From Marsupella aquatica (lineage: Eukaryota; Marchantiophyta), in NCBI GenBank assembly GCA_973895155.1, contig OZ316892.1, forward strand, positions 20,522,001 to 20,586,000: a DNA stretch of 64,000 bases, written 5' to 3'. The notes under the pieces are model-generated. The model worked only from the letters and a program-made list of their open reading frames with translations. It was not told the origin of the DNA and ran no database searches. Both the position numbers and the translations under genes were made by a program. This document shows, piece by piece, positions 11,848 through 24,673 of the stretch (position 1 is its first letter; every line of letters begins with the position of its first letter).

Positions 11848-12540
11848 TTAGCGCGGATACTACGCTCTCTTGGCAACTGTATTGGTTGCTCTTTCAGGAC
11901 GAGGAGATTCAACAGTCCTTGTCCAACTGGAACTGCATTACACAAGTCTCCAAGTTTTCTACTCGGAATGAACGCAAATGACGGCAGGGCCGTTAGTACT
12001 ACCAGAACGGTGGGCCCAGGTTACTTTCGACGCATAGATGGATCGGCAGAGATGGAATCAAAACTATACGGTACTTGTCGGACAGGTCCGCTCTGAGGCC
12101 CTGAGGAGGAGAATCTAGTTGCCAGAATACAGTTGCCAAGCGAGCGCAGTATCCGCGCTAAAGGAAAAAAATACCAAAAATGGAGTTGAATTCTAAGGAG
12201 AATTTATTGGTGCTCCTGAAGGAAGGGATTCCCGATACATGTTACAGAAAGGCATGGAGCTCGTCGAAAGTAACATGTCTTCTCTACCCAATCCTTTCGT
12301 GGGCTTTCGATTTTGTTTCCCAATTCAATATTTGGGACCTGGGTCCACCGTACTGGTAGTACTAACCGCCCTGCCGTCGTTTTCGTTCATTCCTAGTAGA
12401 AAACTTGTGTAATGCAGTTCAAGTTGGACAGGGACTGTGAATCCTCGTCCTGTAAGAGCAACAAATACAAAAAGTGGAGTTTAATTCTCAGGAGAATTTA
12501 TTGGTGCTCTTGGAAGAAGGGATTCCATTGTCTTTTGCCG
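11848..12540. repeat. Complex inverted repeat (fold-back) unit
   Basis: The segment 11848-12030 is repeated in inverted orientation in two pieces. About 12124-12172 mirrors 11848-11890 (the phrase TTTAGCGCGGATACT against AGTATCCGCGCTAAA). About 12335-12465 mirrors 11890-12030 (shared AACTGCATTACACAAG and ACGGCAGGGC phrases). A direct duplication also occurs (12195-12232 and 12484-12533, around GGAGAATTTATTGGTGCTC). This looks like a non-autonomous fold-back transposon or two nested copies. Open frames across it are by-products of the repeat. Confidence 0.55.
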
Positions 12541-12832
12541 TTATATATATATATGAGCCTTATGTTAGTGCTTTGCATTGTGCAAGGAGGGCAAGCCCAT
12601 AGAGATTGGTGGGGGCATTATTGGACAGCAGGAAGCAAATAAGTGATAAGAATGTACATTTCTCTCATCAATGGTGAGCAAAATTAAACTGCTAATCAAA
12701 TTCAACTGCTGTAGAATCTTTCCCGCCCAGAAGCTTTTTTGTATGAAGACCAAAGACGAAAAAAGGCGGGATCCTTTCTTATAATTGTAGATATATATAT
12801 ATATACAAAGGAGGAATGGATTCCTTTGTCTT
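12541..12832. repeat. TA microsatellites
   Basis: Short (TA)n runs at about 12543-12553 and 12790-12805 in otherwise non-coding DNA. Confidence 0.7.
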
Positions 12833-12902
12833 TTGGTAGTGTGATATATATATAATCCAAATGCCAGTTGGTAGTGTGATATATATATAATCCAAATGCC
12901 AG
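12833..12902. repeat. 35-bp tandem duplication
   Basis: Two identical adjacent copies of a 35-bp unit (12833-12867 and 12868-12902) that includes a GATATATATATAATCC core. Exact identity implies a recent slippage duplication. Confidence 0.85.
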
Positions 12903-15110
12903 TCCAAATGGTGTTGAATTCCATCACCAAAATTCTTTTGAAGTACTATCACCGTTTACAGGATATTGAGGCACCCATGCTTAGGAATGTTCACTAATTT
13001 ATATCCTTGGCAGCTGATCGGAAGTTTTCGTCAACGGGTTGGAAAATGCATAGAACCCCAATCAGTCTGCCAATTAGTCTCCTAATTTAGGGTGAAACAG
13101 CCTCACTTTGTAACTTGCAATTTTGTAAACTGAAGGCAATTCATGGTTGAGGCTTCTCGCAAACGTCCAAAGGGGGAACTACATAAGCGGCGTTTGTGTC
13201 AATCTGTCTCTCACATCTCTCCAGCGTATATGCCACACAGCAGTCCCGAGTAATCCCTTGTGGCATCTTGTAAACATTGCTCACTCTGACACAACTCTTT
13301 TTGAAGTGCTTTACTATCATTCATGAAGGGTAAGGAGAATCGCGCAATCATGCATCTTCCAAGTTAATCACATGTGTTGGATTCTCTCCCACGAGCTACA
13401 TTGGGAGCCTAGTTGCTGCGATTCCTCATAGTCCCCCAGCTTTGCCCTACTCTTGTTACCCTTGAGCATAGTAGAGCACCTCCCAATATTGTGAACTATC
13501 CGGCCTTGGCATTTCCCCAACTTACCGTCCTTTGCTTTCATGCGTACTCGTCCAGGCCTCGTTATTGGGAATGTACTTTTGACGACGTTTCAAACTGCGA
13601 GTCTATTGTGTAAACCCAACAACAAGATCAGGAATCATGCAGCTGCCAGGTGATTTCGAACCCAGCTTCACGCGCTGTACTTCGATCCTGGGTGTTTCGT
13701 GACACTGGCTTGATTTTGGAATGATGCTTTGCCCGCCCCCTATCGATAAGTAGAGTGCTCTAATCCAAATCATTGTCAGTTCGTCGAACTCATATACACC
13801 ATAAACAAATACAACTGACTGTCGTGGCTCTCGGTTCTGCCATTAGTTTGGTTGCAACGGTTCCATTTGCATTGCTCAGTAGTTTCGTTGTCCTCATCAG
13901 CTTACGTTAGGCAGCCTTGATACGTGAAGCATACTGAGCCCAAATACCCCATTATGAAATGAAGCACACTAGATATTTCCTAGTCTTACCATAGTTCATG
14001 TTTTACCTTGGAATTCAACTTGGAACCTTAAATCTGTTAAACCACACCTGCCACTATAAAATACCCATTCCATGTCTCACTACTCATCATAAAAGGTGGA
14101 ACACTAAGAACCTTTTGTGGAGCATTTGTCAATAAAAGATTTTGCACTCCCACTTTTTGTGGAGCTCAAAATCCATTCCTGAACCAGTGCACTTTACAAT
14201 GAGAACTACAGGTAACTTGTAGCCCTTTATAGAGGCGGTTGTGGTTTGAGACAGTTGGCATGTTCGAAGCCTTGTTTATGCTTTCATATCTATCATAAGC
14301 GGTTTGTGGTGCCATACACATTGAACCGTCCCCAAGATGGTTTGGACGAGAACCTATTTGAAAACTAGTAAGTAAGCTGGAACAAAAACCTTTGGAGTCG
14401 GGGCATTGGTAGCAACTGAATTTGAGACCAGCTGATTATAATTGAGTCAACTTTATGTGTGCTAACTGCAGTACGTACATGCCAATACATGGAAATACCT
14501 TGCGGCCATGAAGAACCGCACAAAAATGGTAAAATTGATTCCCCAAATTGAAACCTTGGATATGTTTGAAGAGAGTGAGCAAGGGAGTGAAAAAATCAGC
14601 TGGCTTGGAGGGAAAGGAAGGGGAAATATTTAAAACTATTTGCATGAAAAGGAGGAAAAAAGATTTCTCTAGTGATTTAGACTGAAGAAACATGGCCCTA
14701 CACTTTGAGAGAACTGTATAAAAATTCACTAAATGACAAAAGAATCATTCATAAAAAAGACAGAAGCAATGAGTGGACACTCTGTGAAAATGAATTGGAA
14801 CAAAAATGAACAATTGCAATGTGGAGTTGTGGACCCACAGACAAGATTTTATCCGCAACATGGCCTGGCAGAGACATATGCAAGATCTATCATGATTACC
14901 CTAACCTTGGACTCTATCTTGAGAGCGAAGACATTCACCCAATGACAGAACGATTCAAAATGTTTGCAAATGTAGTGTGTGAGTTATTGTCAATTTAAGT
15001 CCCTTTTGGTTAAATCGAAACCCAAGTGTGTAACTAATACAGACCTAGCTTCTATGTTATGGTTGTCTCCATTTTTCCACTAGCTCATATATGTGTGCAT
15101 TGCACAAAAA
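12903..15110. other. Gene-free stretch
   Basis: AT-rich intergenic DNA. No protein domain, tRNA or strong repeat is seen; small open frames at 13413-13613, 14436-14729 and 14733-14945 look random. Confidence 0.4.
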
Positions 15111-15116
15111 ATGTCA

Positions 15117-15475
15117 TTAAGAAAAAACATGTTGTGTTATCCAAGGTGTTGTTATGTGAAAGATGTCATGAACTAAAAAGATGTCCTTAAGAAAAAAAAA
15201 ATTCATTTTGCCAAAGATGTTGTTATGTGAAAATGACATGAAATAAAAAGATGTTGTGAAGCAAAAGGATGTCGTCAAGAAAAAAGAAGTTGTTTTGCCA
15301 AAGATGTTATGTGAAAGATGTCTTGTCGCCCAAGATGCCATTATGTGAAAGATGTCGTTGAAAAAAAAGGTGTCATTTCTCCAAAGATATTGGGAAGTAA
15401 AATATTTTGTAAAGAAAAATATATCGTTTCACCCAAGATGTCGTTCTGTGAAAGATGTTGTGAAATAAAAAGTCA
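15117..15475. repeat. Degenerate short tandem repeat (AAAGATGT-type)
   Basis: About a dozen imperfect copies of a 20-35-nt unit with the phrases AAAGATGTYRT, TATGTGAAAGATG and GAAAAAAA. The array is diverged, with changing unit length. No coding potential. Confidence 0.65.
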
Positions 15476-15679
15476 AGCAGGGAAGGATGGAGTCGACTAA
15501 GAGTCAGGGTTGTCACGGCTCGATGTTGTTGTTGCAGCCTGCATCCAAGGGGCGGCATGGTTTTTTGGGTCCTATTCCTTTGTTTTTGTCTTTTTCTTAT
15601 TATGCTTTGTTTTTTCCAGCCAAATGACCCTGCATCTGAATGACAACCACTCTATAATTGGCGCAACATTATATTGTAG

Positions 15680-15705
15680 GTTTCGGGTTTAGGGTTTAGG
15701 GTTTG
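15680..15705 (+). repeat. Short interstitial TTTAGGG telomere-type tract
   Basis: Two to three units of plant-type telomere repeat (GGTTTAGGGTTTAGGGTTT). This is too short to be a telomere. It is either a chance tract or a scar of break repair. It supports a plant origin weakly. Confidence 0.6.
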
Positions 15706-15886
15706 ATAAAATGAAAATATTTTTTTCTTTATTTTTCCCTTTTGTGTTTTACTTTTTCTCCTTGCACAAAAAATATTCTTGAATAAAAGATGTCATTACA
15801 CAAAAGACTGGCTATGACCACCACCAAAGTGTAACAAAATGAGAGGTGTTTTTTTTAACACACTTTTTCTCTTCTGTTCCTTTTAA

Positions 15887-15903
15887 CCCCCCCCCCCCCC
15901 CCC
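15887..15903 (+). repeat. Poly-C run
   Basis: Seventeen consecutive C within pyrimidine-rich DNA. Length may be unreliable in the assembly. Confidence 0.9.
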
Positions 15904-17398
15904 TATTCCCCATTTTCACTATTTTGGTCTCATCTTTTTCTCATTCACCATCACTCCACTAGCTCGCCTCCCCCCACCCCTCCACCCCACCATGCGAGGC
16001 TGGAGCCTTTTGAGGGGCTGCCCTACATTGCAAGTGTGCCCCTCACCTGACACCTTGCCATCAGCATCCATGCCATGCTCTTTGCTATGTCTTTGGGCCT
16101 TATTGTTTTTGTTTTTTTGCCCATTTTTTTGCATTGAAACTGACAGTGCAAGTGAGTATGTGTAGTACTTACTTGCATGTGGGTATAAACAGACTTCCTT
16201 GCACGGATAATGGAGGGAGGATCCTCCTTAATCCTCGTGCATTGTGCATGTTGAAGTCTTTCATTTTGTTGTTGTTCTCTAGTGTGATTATTTCTTGCTT
16301 GGACAATGGTGTAACTGGTTTTGAGTCACACTAAACTAAATTCACACTTTGGCTTTATTCCTTAATAAGACAAATATATGTATATGTATGGGTCCAAGAC
16401 ATAAAATGCTACACCCTTTCCAATTGTCTTGGAAAACATTTGGACACATAAAATGTTGGCAAACTTTCAACTTTGGTTTTGGATGATGGAATGGGTTTCC
16501 ATAGATAAGGAGGGCCCATGCCTTGAGAAGGTAAAAAAATGGGAACATTCTTGATTACTTTTATTGTGAAGGAACCTCTATTAGGTTAACTTTAGTGACT
16601 GGCAACTTTCATCACGTCACTCTATTCTGTAAAGTGTGAAGGAAAGCTACGCTTCATACCCAATAGTAGACTGAAGTGCTACATGCGTCCCTCTGGATTT
16701 GAGGGAAGAGGATTGGGCGACAAGTCACTTCTGGAGTGGCGAGTCATTCCAACTATAACATGCCAAAGCAGAAGCAATGACGCTAGTATACAATACACAT
16801 TGGAGCAGCTGCTACAAATCCTTACAACTAATCTTGCCCCAAAGGTAATTTCATTATCACGTTGGCCAGCATTCTGTCTGTAATTGGCTTAACCCTAGAT
16901 AACATGTAATTGGTCTGGGACAGCTGGATGCTCTAATTTTGGCCAAGCTAAATCCCTCCAGCTGTAAAAGTGGACAAAATGAGTTGGACCGAAATGTGAT
17001 AATATTTGCTTTTAGAGAGTAGTCTACATTCGCAGTCTGGTGAGTGTGTGATGAGAGGACTTGGTCCAGGAGGTCGGGATTAGCACAGGCAAGCAGTCAA
17101 CCAATATTGTGTCATCTTGGGTGAGTATAGCCAAGGTACTCCAACCATATATGAAATGCGGGGGCCTGATACCTAAACTAGTTTTGGGGATAGGTTAGTA
17201 ATCTAAACCAGTTTGGGGGATAGGATAGTAAAACCCGTCACTTCCATAGGATAGTAAAAACTGTCACTGACAGTGCTTGAATGTGCCTAATGATGCTTGC
17301 ATGTGCCTAGTTGCATCTGGGGTCATGATGCCAACACTAATGAAGTCACTGTTTAGCTGGAGAAGAACACAGGTCTGTTCTTCGAATCAATGTATGAC
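15904..17398. other. Gene-free stretch left of the copia element
   Basis: No gene. A small imperfect duplication is seen at 17170-17265 (phrases GGGGATAGGTTAGTA, GGATAGTAAAA). Confidence 0.4.
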
Positions 17399-17403
17399 TA
17401 GCA

Positions 17404-17726
17404 TGTGGGGAGAAATCAGATCAGGAAAAACACTCCAAACATACATGTGCTCAATAGTTACGTGGTTCGCCTCAAGGTTGGCTACGTCCACGGGAAGACC
17501 AAGCTTTATTAACGGTTATGTGTCTACTCAAGCATCACCATAGCTCTCATCTCTTCAAGCTCTCATCTCTTGCTGTATCACTTTGTTCTCTCTTGAGAAC
17601 TCTCTTGTGTGTTCTCACACCACATAGAAGTAGAAGAGATAAGGACCAACTCTTCAACTAGGGTTTACTCTAACCCTAGTTAACATACTAACCATAGTTC
17701 AACCCAAGACTGAGTTAACCTCTACA
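17404..17726 (-). repeat. 3' LTR of the copia element
   Basis: 323 bp, bounded by TG and CA when read on the plus strand. It matches 23134-23456 except for two G/A differences at its positions 2 and 7. On the transcribed strand it holds an AATAAAGC phrase that could serve polyadenylation. Confidence 0.97.
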
Positions 17727-17740
17727 AACTCCCCCTTGAC
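17727..17740 (-). other. Polypurine tract
   Basis: On the element strand the sequence next to the 3' LTR reads GTCAAGGGGGAGTT, a typical copia plus-strand priming tract. Confidence 0.85.
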
Positions 17741-17928
17741 TCACGTCTTGGGAGGGTTCATAACATTGTCTTTTCCTTACAAGTTCTTCCGCGGGAAGTT
17801 CAAGACAGTAGGGCCAAAAGACCCTCCCCTAATGCAAGGGTTAACTAGAACTAAGCCGTAGCCGATAAGCCATCGGATGGAGTACTCATATAGAGACGTT
17901 TTCTTGGTTAACTCTATATTTACAATAT

Positions 17929-20900
17929 TTATAAATAATTACAATGCCTTGAAAAACTATTGGAGTCTAATACTTTGGTAAAAGCATCCGCTGGATTAAG
18001 CTTTCCATCAATCTTGACAAGCTCAAATTCATCATCCAATAATGTCTGTCGGATGAAATGATAGCGGACATCAATGTGCTTTACCCTGCCATCCATCACC
18101 TGATTCTTAGCAGTGTAAATTGCACTTTGACTGTCACAATGAAGATATACACACTCCTGTGATAAACCCATCTCCGTGACAAGCTTTTTCAACCAAATGG
18201 TCTCTAATGCTGCTTCTGCTGCTTCTGCTGCTGCTACATACTCGGCATCCATAGTAGACTTTGCAATACACTTTTGGAGAGTAGACTTCCAACTAATGCA
18301 TCCACCAGCAAGTGTAAATACATATCCAGTTGTCGATCTCCTCTTATCCAGATCACCTGCGTAGTCTGCATCCACATAACCTTGAAGCACTTTCATATTG
18401 TTTGAACTTGCATCAAACAATAAACCCTTCTTAGTGGAACCTCTGATGTAGCGCAAAATCCATTTCACTGCTTTTCAATGAACTTTTCCTGGATTTGCCA
18501 TGTATCTGCTTACCTTGCTAACGGCATAAGCTATGTCTGGTCGAGTGCATACCATGAGATACATTAAACTACCCACAACACTTTCATAAGGAACTTTGGA
18601 CATCAAACTTTTTTTTGTCGCATCCGATGGACAAAATGCTACAGAAATATTGAAATGCCTTGCCAAAGGAACACTCACAGCCTTAGCATCTGCCATGTTG
18701 AATTTTGAGAGTACCTTCTCTGCATATCTTTTCCGCGTCAGCCAAAGTTTGGCTTTGTTAACATCCCTGACAATCTCCATGCCTAGGATCCTCTTGGCTG
18801 TGCCCAAATCCTTCATCTTAAACTCAGAACTGAGTTGGGCCTTAAGCTTATCAACTTTGCCCCTATCCTGTGCTGCAATGAGCATGTCATCCACATAAAG
18901 TACAAGGATGACAAGCTCAAAACCTGTGTTGTTCACACGCCTGATGTAAACACATGGATCGTACACGCTTCGCACAAATCCAAGCGATTTAAAAAATTCA
19001 TCAAAATGCTTGTTCCACTGCCTTGGGCTCTACTTTAATCCATACAAGGATTTTAGCAACCTGCATACCAAATTTTCCTTGCCCTTTTGCACAAAACCCT
19101 CTGGTTGCCTCATGTAAATCACCTCATCCAACGATCCATATAAGAATGCCGTGAAAACATCCATTTGATCTAAAACCAGATCAAATAAAACTACAAGAGC
19201 ACATAGCAAACGTATTGTTGAATACTTTGCTACGGGTGAAAAAACCTCATTGTAGTCTATACCTTTCTGTTGAGTAAAACCCTTGGCTACCAACCGAGCC
19301 TTAAATATCTTCTCAGCATCCTCTGTGGGTCCATCTTTCTTCCTATACACCCACTTGCTGTCAATAGCCTGCTTGTCACTAGGTAGACTTGTGAGTTCCC
19401 AAGTCTTGTTATCATGAAGTGATTTCATTTCCATGTGCATCGCCACTTGCCACTGTTGCTTCTCCGTAGAAGCTAGGACCTCTCGAAATGAGGATGGATC
19501 TCCATCTTCTGTCACCAATGCATCAATAGATTCTTCATCCAAATCCACATGATCAGAAGGAAGCCAAGTTCCATACCTTTCCCGGGCTTGACGTTTGCGA
19601 GTTCCTCTTCGCACTAAAGACTCTGGCTGATCTGATTGTAGTGCGCTTTGCCTTATAGTAGTGTCAACATATTCTTCATTTGATACATCCTTTCCCCTTA
19701 AATCCTCTAGAGGAGGAGATTGCTCGTTGTTAGTAGTAGGGAATTGACCTATCTCCCCCTCCTTCAATGATTTGTCTTCATTGAAGGATACATCCCGACT
19801 AACAAGTAACTTGCAATCAACTGGATCCCACAATCAATATCCTTTAATGTCACACTGATAACCAAGAAAAATGTATTTATGGGCTCTAGGATCTAGCTTA
19901 GTCCTATTGTTGCTAGGAACATGTGCATATGCTTCACAGCCAAAAACCTTAAGCTTTGAATAATCAGCAGGTTGATTGTGTCATAGCTCAAAGGGGGTTT
20001 TGTAAGTAATTGCCCGACTAGGAGAGAGATTTACTAGATAAGCAGCTATGTTGACAGCTTCTGCACAAAAGATTTGTGGCAATTTAGAGTAGCTCAACAT
20101 GCTCCTTGCTCGCTCCAACAATGTGCGGTTGAGTCGCTCAGCAACACCATTTTGCTCAGGAGTATACACAGTTGTGAGATGGTAAGTAATTCCCTTATTT
20201 GCACAATACGTGTTGAATTCGCCATAGGTGTATTCACCACCATTATCTGATCGTAGATATCTCACATTCTTTGCAGTCTGTGTCTCAACTTGAGCTACCC
20301 ATTGTTTGAAGATGGAAAACACTTCAAACTTATGGGCAATGAAATAAATCCAAAAAAACCTTGAGTAATCATCGATAAACGATACATAGTATTGTTTGCC
20401 TGAATGTGAGGAAACCGGAGCTGGACCCCACACATCGGAATGATTATACTCAAGTACAACTTTAGAATGATGAATGGCAGTCGGAAATAGAGTTCTTGTT
20501 TTCTTGCCGACAATGCAATGATCACAAAAACTCAACTTGCATGCTTGCAATCTTGGTAGGAGATGTCGCTTGTGTAGGATTTCCAAACTTTTTTCATTCA
20601 TGTGACCAAGCCAAGCATGCCATAAATTGATTTTCTCCTCCTAAGATGTGACCAAATTGACTTCGGCAAGAAATGTGGTGCCTTCCAAGACATAGATGTT
20701 TCTTTTCCTCTTGCCAATAAGAACTTCAGTTGATCCATGCGTAACTGTTAACACCCCATCAGTTGCACTCCATTGATAACCCTTCGCATCCAAGTAGCCA
20801 AGAGAAATCAAATTCTTACACATTTCTGGAATGTGTCTGACATTTGATAGAGTACAATACTTGCCACCGGGTAGTTGAATCTTTACGGATCCAATCTCTA

Positions 20901-21963
20901 AAACTTTGCAAGAATGATTATTTCTCATCAAAACAGATCCGTTGATAGGAGTGTAGGATGAGAAAAGTTTACGCATATAGCACATGTGATACGAGCAAGC
21001 GGAATCCAAAATCCATTGACAATCCTCAACTTGGGAAGTGGTACACAATGCAAATCCTTCACTATCCTCTTCTCGAACAACTACTTGGGCTGAAGAACCG
21101 ACAACTTCCTTGAATGTGTCTTTGACGCGACAATCCTTCTTCATGTGGCCCACTTTGTCACACTTCCAACACTTTATCTCACGAGTAGACTTGGATGGTG
21201 ATTTGGATCGAGATCTAGATCTGGATCTAAACCTCCTCCTACCAAAAGATCGGTCGTGGAACTTTCCTCGCTCCATGGGAAGTGGGTTAAACCTTTTGTT
21301 TTCATGAGATGGCTCCCTTGATTTGCCTCTTTCTACCAACAATGTTGTTGATGATGAGGTTGAGGTAGGATGAGCTGAAGAAACCAGCTTAGACTGCATG
21401 TCATCGGTCAACAGGGCACTCACCACATCATTGTAGGATATAGTTGTCTTATCACGGAATAGAAGAACTCAAGACAAAGATTGGTACGAAGGTGGTAGTG
21501 AGCTCAAGAGTTGTAAGGCTTTCTTTTCTTCGCTCAAATGCTCCCCCAAATTCTCTAGGTCAACCACAAGATCATTGAACTGATCGATATGATCTTGAAT
21601 CTTGACTCCATCAGCCATTTTGAATTGCATGAGCTTCAGACTTGCATACATTCGGTTTGACATCTCCTTCTTGTAGTACTTGTTGCGCAATGCTTGAAAC
21701 AAGTCCGTCACCGTTTGTGTTGCTTTTTCCTCGAATTGCTTCTTCACATTGTTTTTCAGGTACATGCCAAAAATACTTACCGCTTGATCCTGGAGATCAT
21801 GCCAATCATCATCTTCCATCTCCTTGGGTTGAGATCTTAGTACCTTGCCTAGGCCCATCGCCCTAAGTGCATCCCTCACGTTACGTTCCCACATTGTATA
21901 GTCCATCCGACCATCAAATTTTTCCACCTCAAACCTTTGACCTCCAATCCTAGTAGTCGCCAT
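17929..21963 (-). pseudogene. Copia gag-pol polyprotein with five in-frame stops
   Basis: One continuous frame of about 1345 codons from ATG at 21963 to TAA at 17929-17931, so gag and pol were a single polyprotein. In order: gag (MATTRIGG... then the DYTMWERNVRDAL block); CCHC zinc knuckle CWKCDKVGHMKKDC (about 21165-21120); protease (WILDSACSYHMC, with DSA in place of the usual DSG); integrase zinc motif and core (YVSFIDDYSRFFW, SDNGGEY, PEQNGVAERLNRTLLE); RT (SKWVYRKKDG, ARLVAKGFTQQ, LYVDDMLIA); RNase H (GYVDADYAGD, MDAEYVAA, RVKHIDVRYHFI). Stops lie at about 21469 (TGA), 20641 (TAG), 19981 (TGA), 19030 (TAG) and 18475 (TGA), with the frame unchanged across each. Several replace positions where copia proteins usually have Trp or Gln. 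All domains are otherwise intact. Confidence 0.95.
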
Positions 21964-23119
21964 CACTGGAATGCCAAATGTAGTGTGGAGTCGCCTTCCC
22001 ACAAGAAATAAACGTCGAATGCTTAGATGTGGGGTGTGAAAATAAGGCCAAAATTGAAAGTTGGTGAATTTTGAAACTGATCACTCCTATGTGTAGCCCA
22101 CAAGGTAATGCTCCGAATTCTGAAAACGGTTTGTCAAATGGACTCTCGAGTGCCGAGAATTTTTACTCCGACCGGAGGGGGGTAAAAGATGAAATAATTA
22201 CCCCTCGAGGGAATCTCTTATGCCAAAGATTCCACTAGTATAATTTTTCAGAATTGAATGCACCAATACTTGCCTAGCTTCCCCAAGTACGCCTCTCCAA
22301 AAGTTGAAGTTGATCCGATTTTATTTGCCGCTCGGAATCTTTGACCTTCGATAAAAATTTAAGCCTCTGGAAAAGAATCTTTTTGGGAAATTCCGTCTGC
22401 CCTTGTACAGCCCCTGTGGGGGACTTCACAGGGGGCACTTCCCCCTGCCCGAGCCCTGTCGAACCCTAAAAGGCCTCCTCAAAGTTTTCGACCTCCTCGC
22501 GCGTCTGCGGAAGTCGCGACTACTCACGGCAGAAAGTACCCCTTGGCGGATTCACTCAAATTCCCGTCTCAGTTTTTGACGAAATCCAATTCTGATTTCA
22601 GATTCAGAAACTAGACTTCGAGGGCATCAAGATTGATAGAAAGAACTCGCAAAACGGTGGAGTAATGAGGGAGAAACAATTCGGTGAAAGTGACTGATAT
22701 TAAGTTATCCGCCATAGCCAAAATTTTGAGCTCAAAAAACGAGAATTGAAATTAAGATTGCTTCTCAACCGTTTGATGGAATTCAACGATGTTGATATCG
22801 AAACATCTAGAAAGACAAGGCGCTCAAGCGTATCTCAATTTCAAGTCCCGATAGAACAATCAAAAAGACTGATCTGAGAAATTGACCTTATCTCTTGCCC
22901 GATAATGTAAATTGAAAACCGTCACTTATAATTGTTTCCGTTTCTGACCTCAGGCCTTCATTGCTTCACTGAAATGAGCCCCTGGTTGTGTGCTCCACAC
23001 TTGTGAGAAGATTGAGTCCGATCTTCTTTCAATAGCTCCGCTTCAAAGAGGAAATCATCCGCTGTTCGCTTTGCTTGAAGCAAGTTCTATGGAGTTCCTA
23101 ATCGACTGAAAAAATCTGA
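21964..23119 (-). other. Copia 5' leader
   Basis: About 1.15 kb between the primer-binding site and gag with no coding signal. It would carry the packaging and dimerisation signals of the RNA; none can be identified from sequence alone. Confidence 0.6.
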
Positions 23120-23131
23120 GCTCTGATACCA
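23120..23131 (-). other. Primer-binding site (initiator Met-tRNA)
   Basis: On the element strand TGGTATCAGAGC begins two bases after the 5' LTR. It is the standard complement of the plant initiator Met-tRNA 3' end used by copia elements. Confidence 0.95.
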
Positions 23132-23133
23132 AT

Positions 23134-23456
23134 TATGGGAAGAAATCAGATCAGGAAAAACACTCCAAACATACATGTGCTCAATAGTTACGTGGTTCGC
23201 CTCAAGGTTGGCTACGTCCACGGGAAGACCAAGCTTTATTAACGGTTATGTGTCTACTCAAGCATCACCATAGCTCTCATCTCTTCAAGCTCTCATCTCT
23301 TGCTGTATCACTTTGTTCTCTCTTGAGAACTCTCTTGTGTGTTCTCACACCACATAGAAGTAGAAGAGATAAGGACCAACTCTTCAACTAGGGTTTACTC
23401 TAACCCTAGTTAACATACTAACCATAGTTCAACCCAAGACTGAGTTAACCTCTACA
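23134..23456 (-). repeat. 5' LTR of the copia element
   Basis: 323 bp, nearly identical to 17404-17726. Its inner edge (next to the primer-binding site) reads TA on the plus strand where the other LTR has the canonical TG, a single G/A change. The target duplication TAGCA follows at 23457-23461. Confidence 0.97.
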
Positions 23457-23461
23457 TAGCA

Positions 23462-24673
23462 CCCCGCCAAAAGCCTCTCCTCAGGTCTGCATGATTAATT
23501 ATTGGAAGGTTTCTAAGGCAATTTTTACAAATTTGGAGGGCTACAATATACAAGGAGTGGTCAAGGGGAGACTGACAGGAAATAGGGCTCTATGAGACCA
23601 TATATTGAGCCCAATGACCTATATTTACATGTTAGTTATAAACCCCATGAGGGATGTCTTTCATTTAGGGGTGTTGCAACTTGTGATAGCTGCAGCTTGG
23701 CAGAAATGTAACTTGTTAAAAGCTTTTGGAGGGAACAGGAGAAGGGGAAAATCTCTCTAACCATTAAAATTGCATTTTATTTTGTTCACTTTGAGGCCTC
23801 GAAACATACACTTTTTATCACTGAAATATACACTACAGCAAAATACTGTACACCTAAATGGTCAATTATAAACTTGAGGGGGCAAAAAGGATATATACTT
23901 ATTACAAGGAGTCTAGTCATAGTTCATTTACAAAGAACAAACCTGGTGGTACATCTAATGGCCATGACGGATGTTGCTTGCCCAGATGTTCATAAACAGA
24001 ATAATAATTCACTTTTAGTGCATAGATTGTTAAACCTGGCATAGGAAAGCAATTTGTGCAACCAGATTGCAGATTTTTTTCTAAACTTCCTAGGAGACTC
24101 ATTTATTGTTGCCCATTGGGTGCTGCCATTCAATCTTGCCCGTGGTCATTGGTTGTCCATCACGCATGGGTGAAGATATGAGAGTGTTTATCTCCATATT
24201 TATGAATGCTAGTTACCGTGTCCAGATAGGGGTCCAGATCCACATAGGGGTACAGTTTGCTTGAACTAGCCACCCCAATAAGTGCAGCCCAATGGCACTC
24301 TTCATTGTGGCATATGATGTTCCAAGTTCAAGCTCACCATGATCCCAAAGACGTGGTTCACCAAAACACTTCAAAGATAGAATACTCTACACTACTAAAA
24401 ACTTGAGGTCATTCTCGAGGTCATTCTCTTCTCCCCTGAAAAACTTGAGGTCATTCTCTTCTCACCTAAAGGGAAAGGGCAGGTAGGGAGCATCTAAGAG
24501 TGGGACCTGTTTTACCTGCTTACTTGGAGGTCTCTGGGCTCTACATTGTGTCTTTGACCTTTTCTTAAGGGCCTGTGTAGTCTTTTGTGTAGCACGAGGC
24601 TGGCCTTTTCCCCAGGTTTCTATCCTTATATAGACAGCAGGTGTCTGCTACAATACAAAGGGCCCTACTTAAT
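23462..24673. other. Gene-free stretch right of the copia element
   Basis: No gene recognised. Around 24400-24465 the phrase ACTTGAGGTCATTCTC is repeated two to three times. Confidence 0.4.

Larger units (their letters stand above)
17404..23456 (-). mobile_element. Full-length Ty1-copia LTR retrotransposon
   Basis: A 6053-bp element transcribed from the minus strand. It has two 323-bp LTRs, a 5-bp target-site duplication (TAGCA at 17399-17403 and 23457-23461), a primer-binding site matching initiator Met-tRNA, a polypurine tract and one gag-pol frame in the order gag, protease, integrase, RT, RNase H. That order defines Ty1-copia. The LTRs differ at only two positions seen by eye, both near the outer start of the repeat and both G/A, implying recent insertion. 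Yet the polyprotein frame has five nonsense codons, so this copy was probably moved in trans or inactivated very quickly. The leader between 5' LTR and gag is long (about 1.2 kb). Confidence 0.97.

Noticed and set aside
11839-12096. 85-codon open frame
   Set aside because: Lies wholly within the fold-back repeat and has no recognisable features.
15680-15705. Telomere or chromosome end
   Set aside because: Only two to three TTTAGGG units within unique sequence; far too short.
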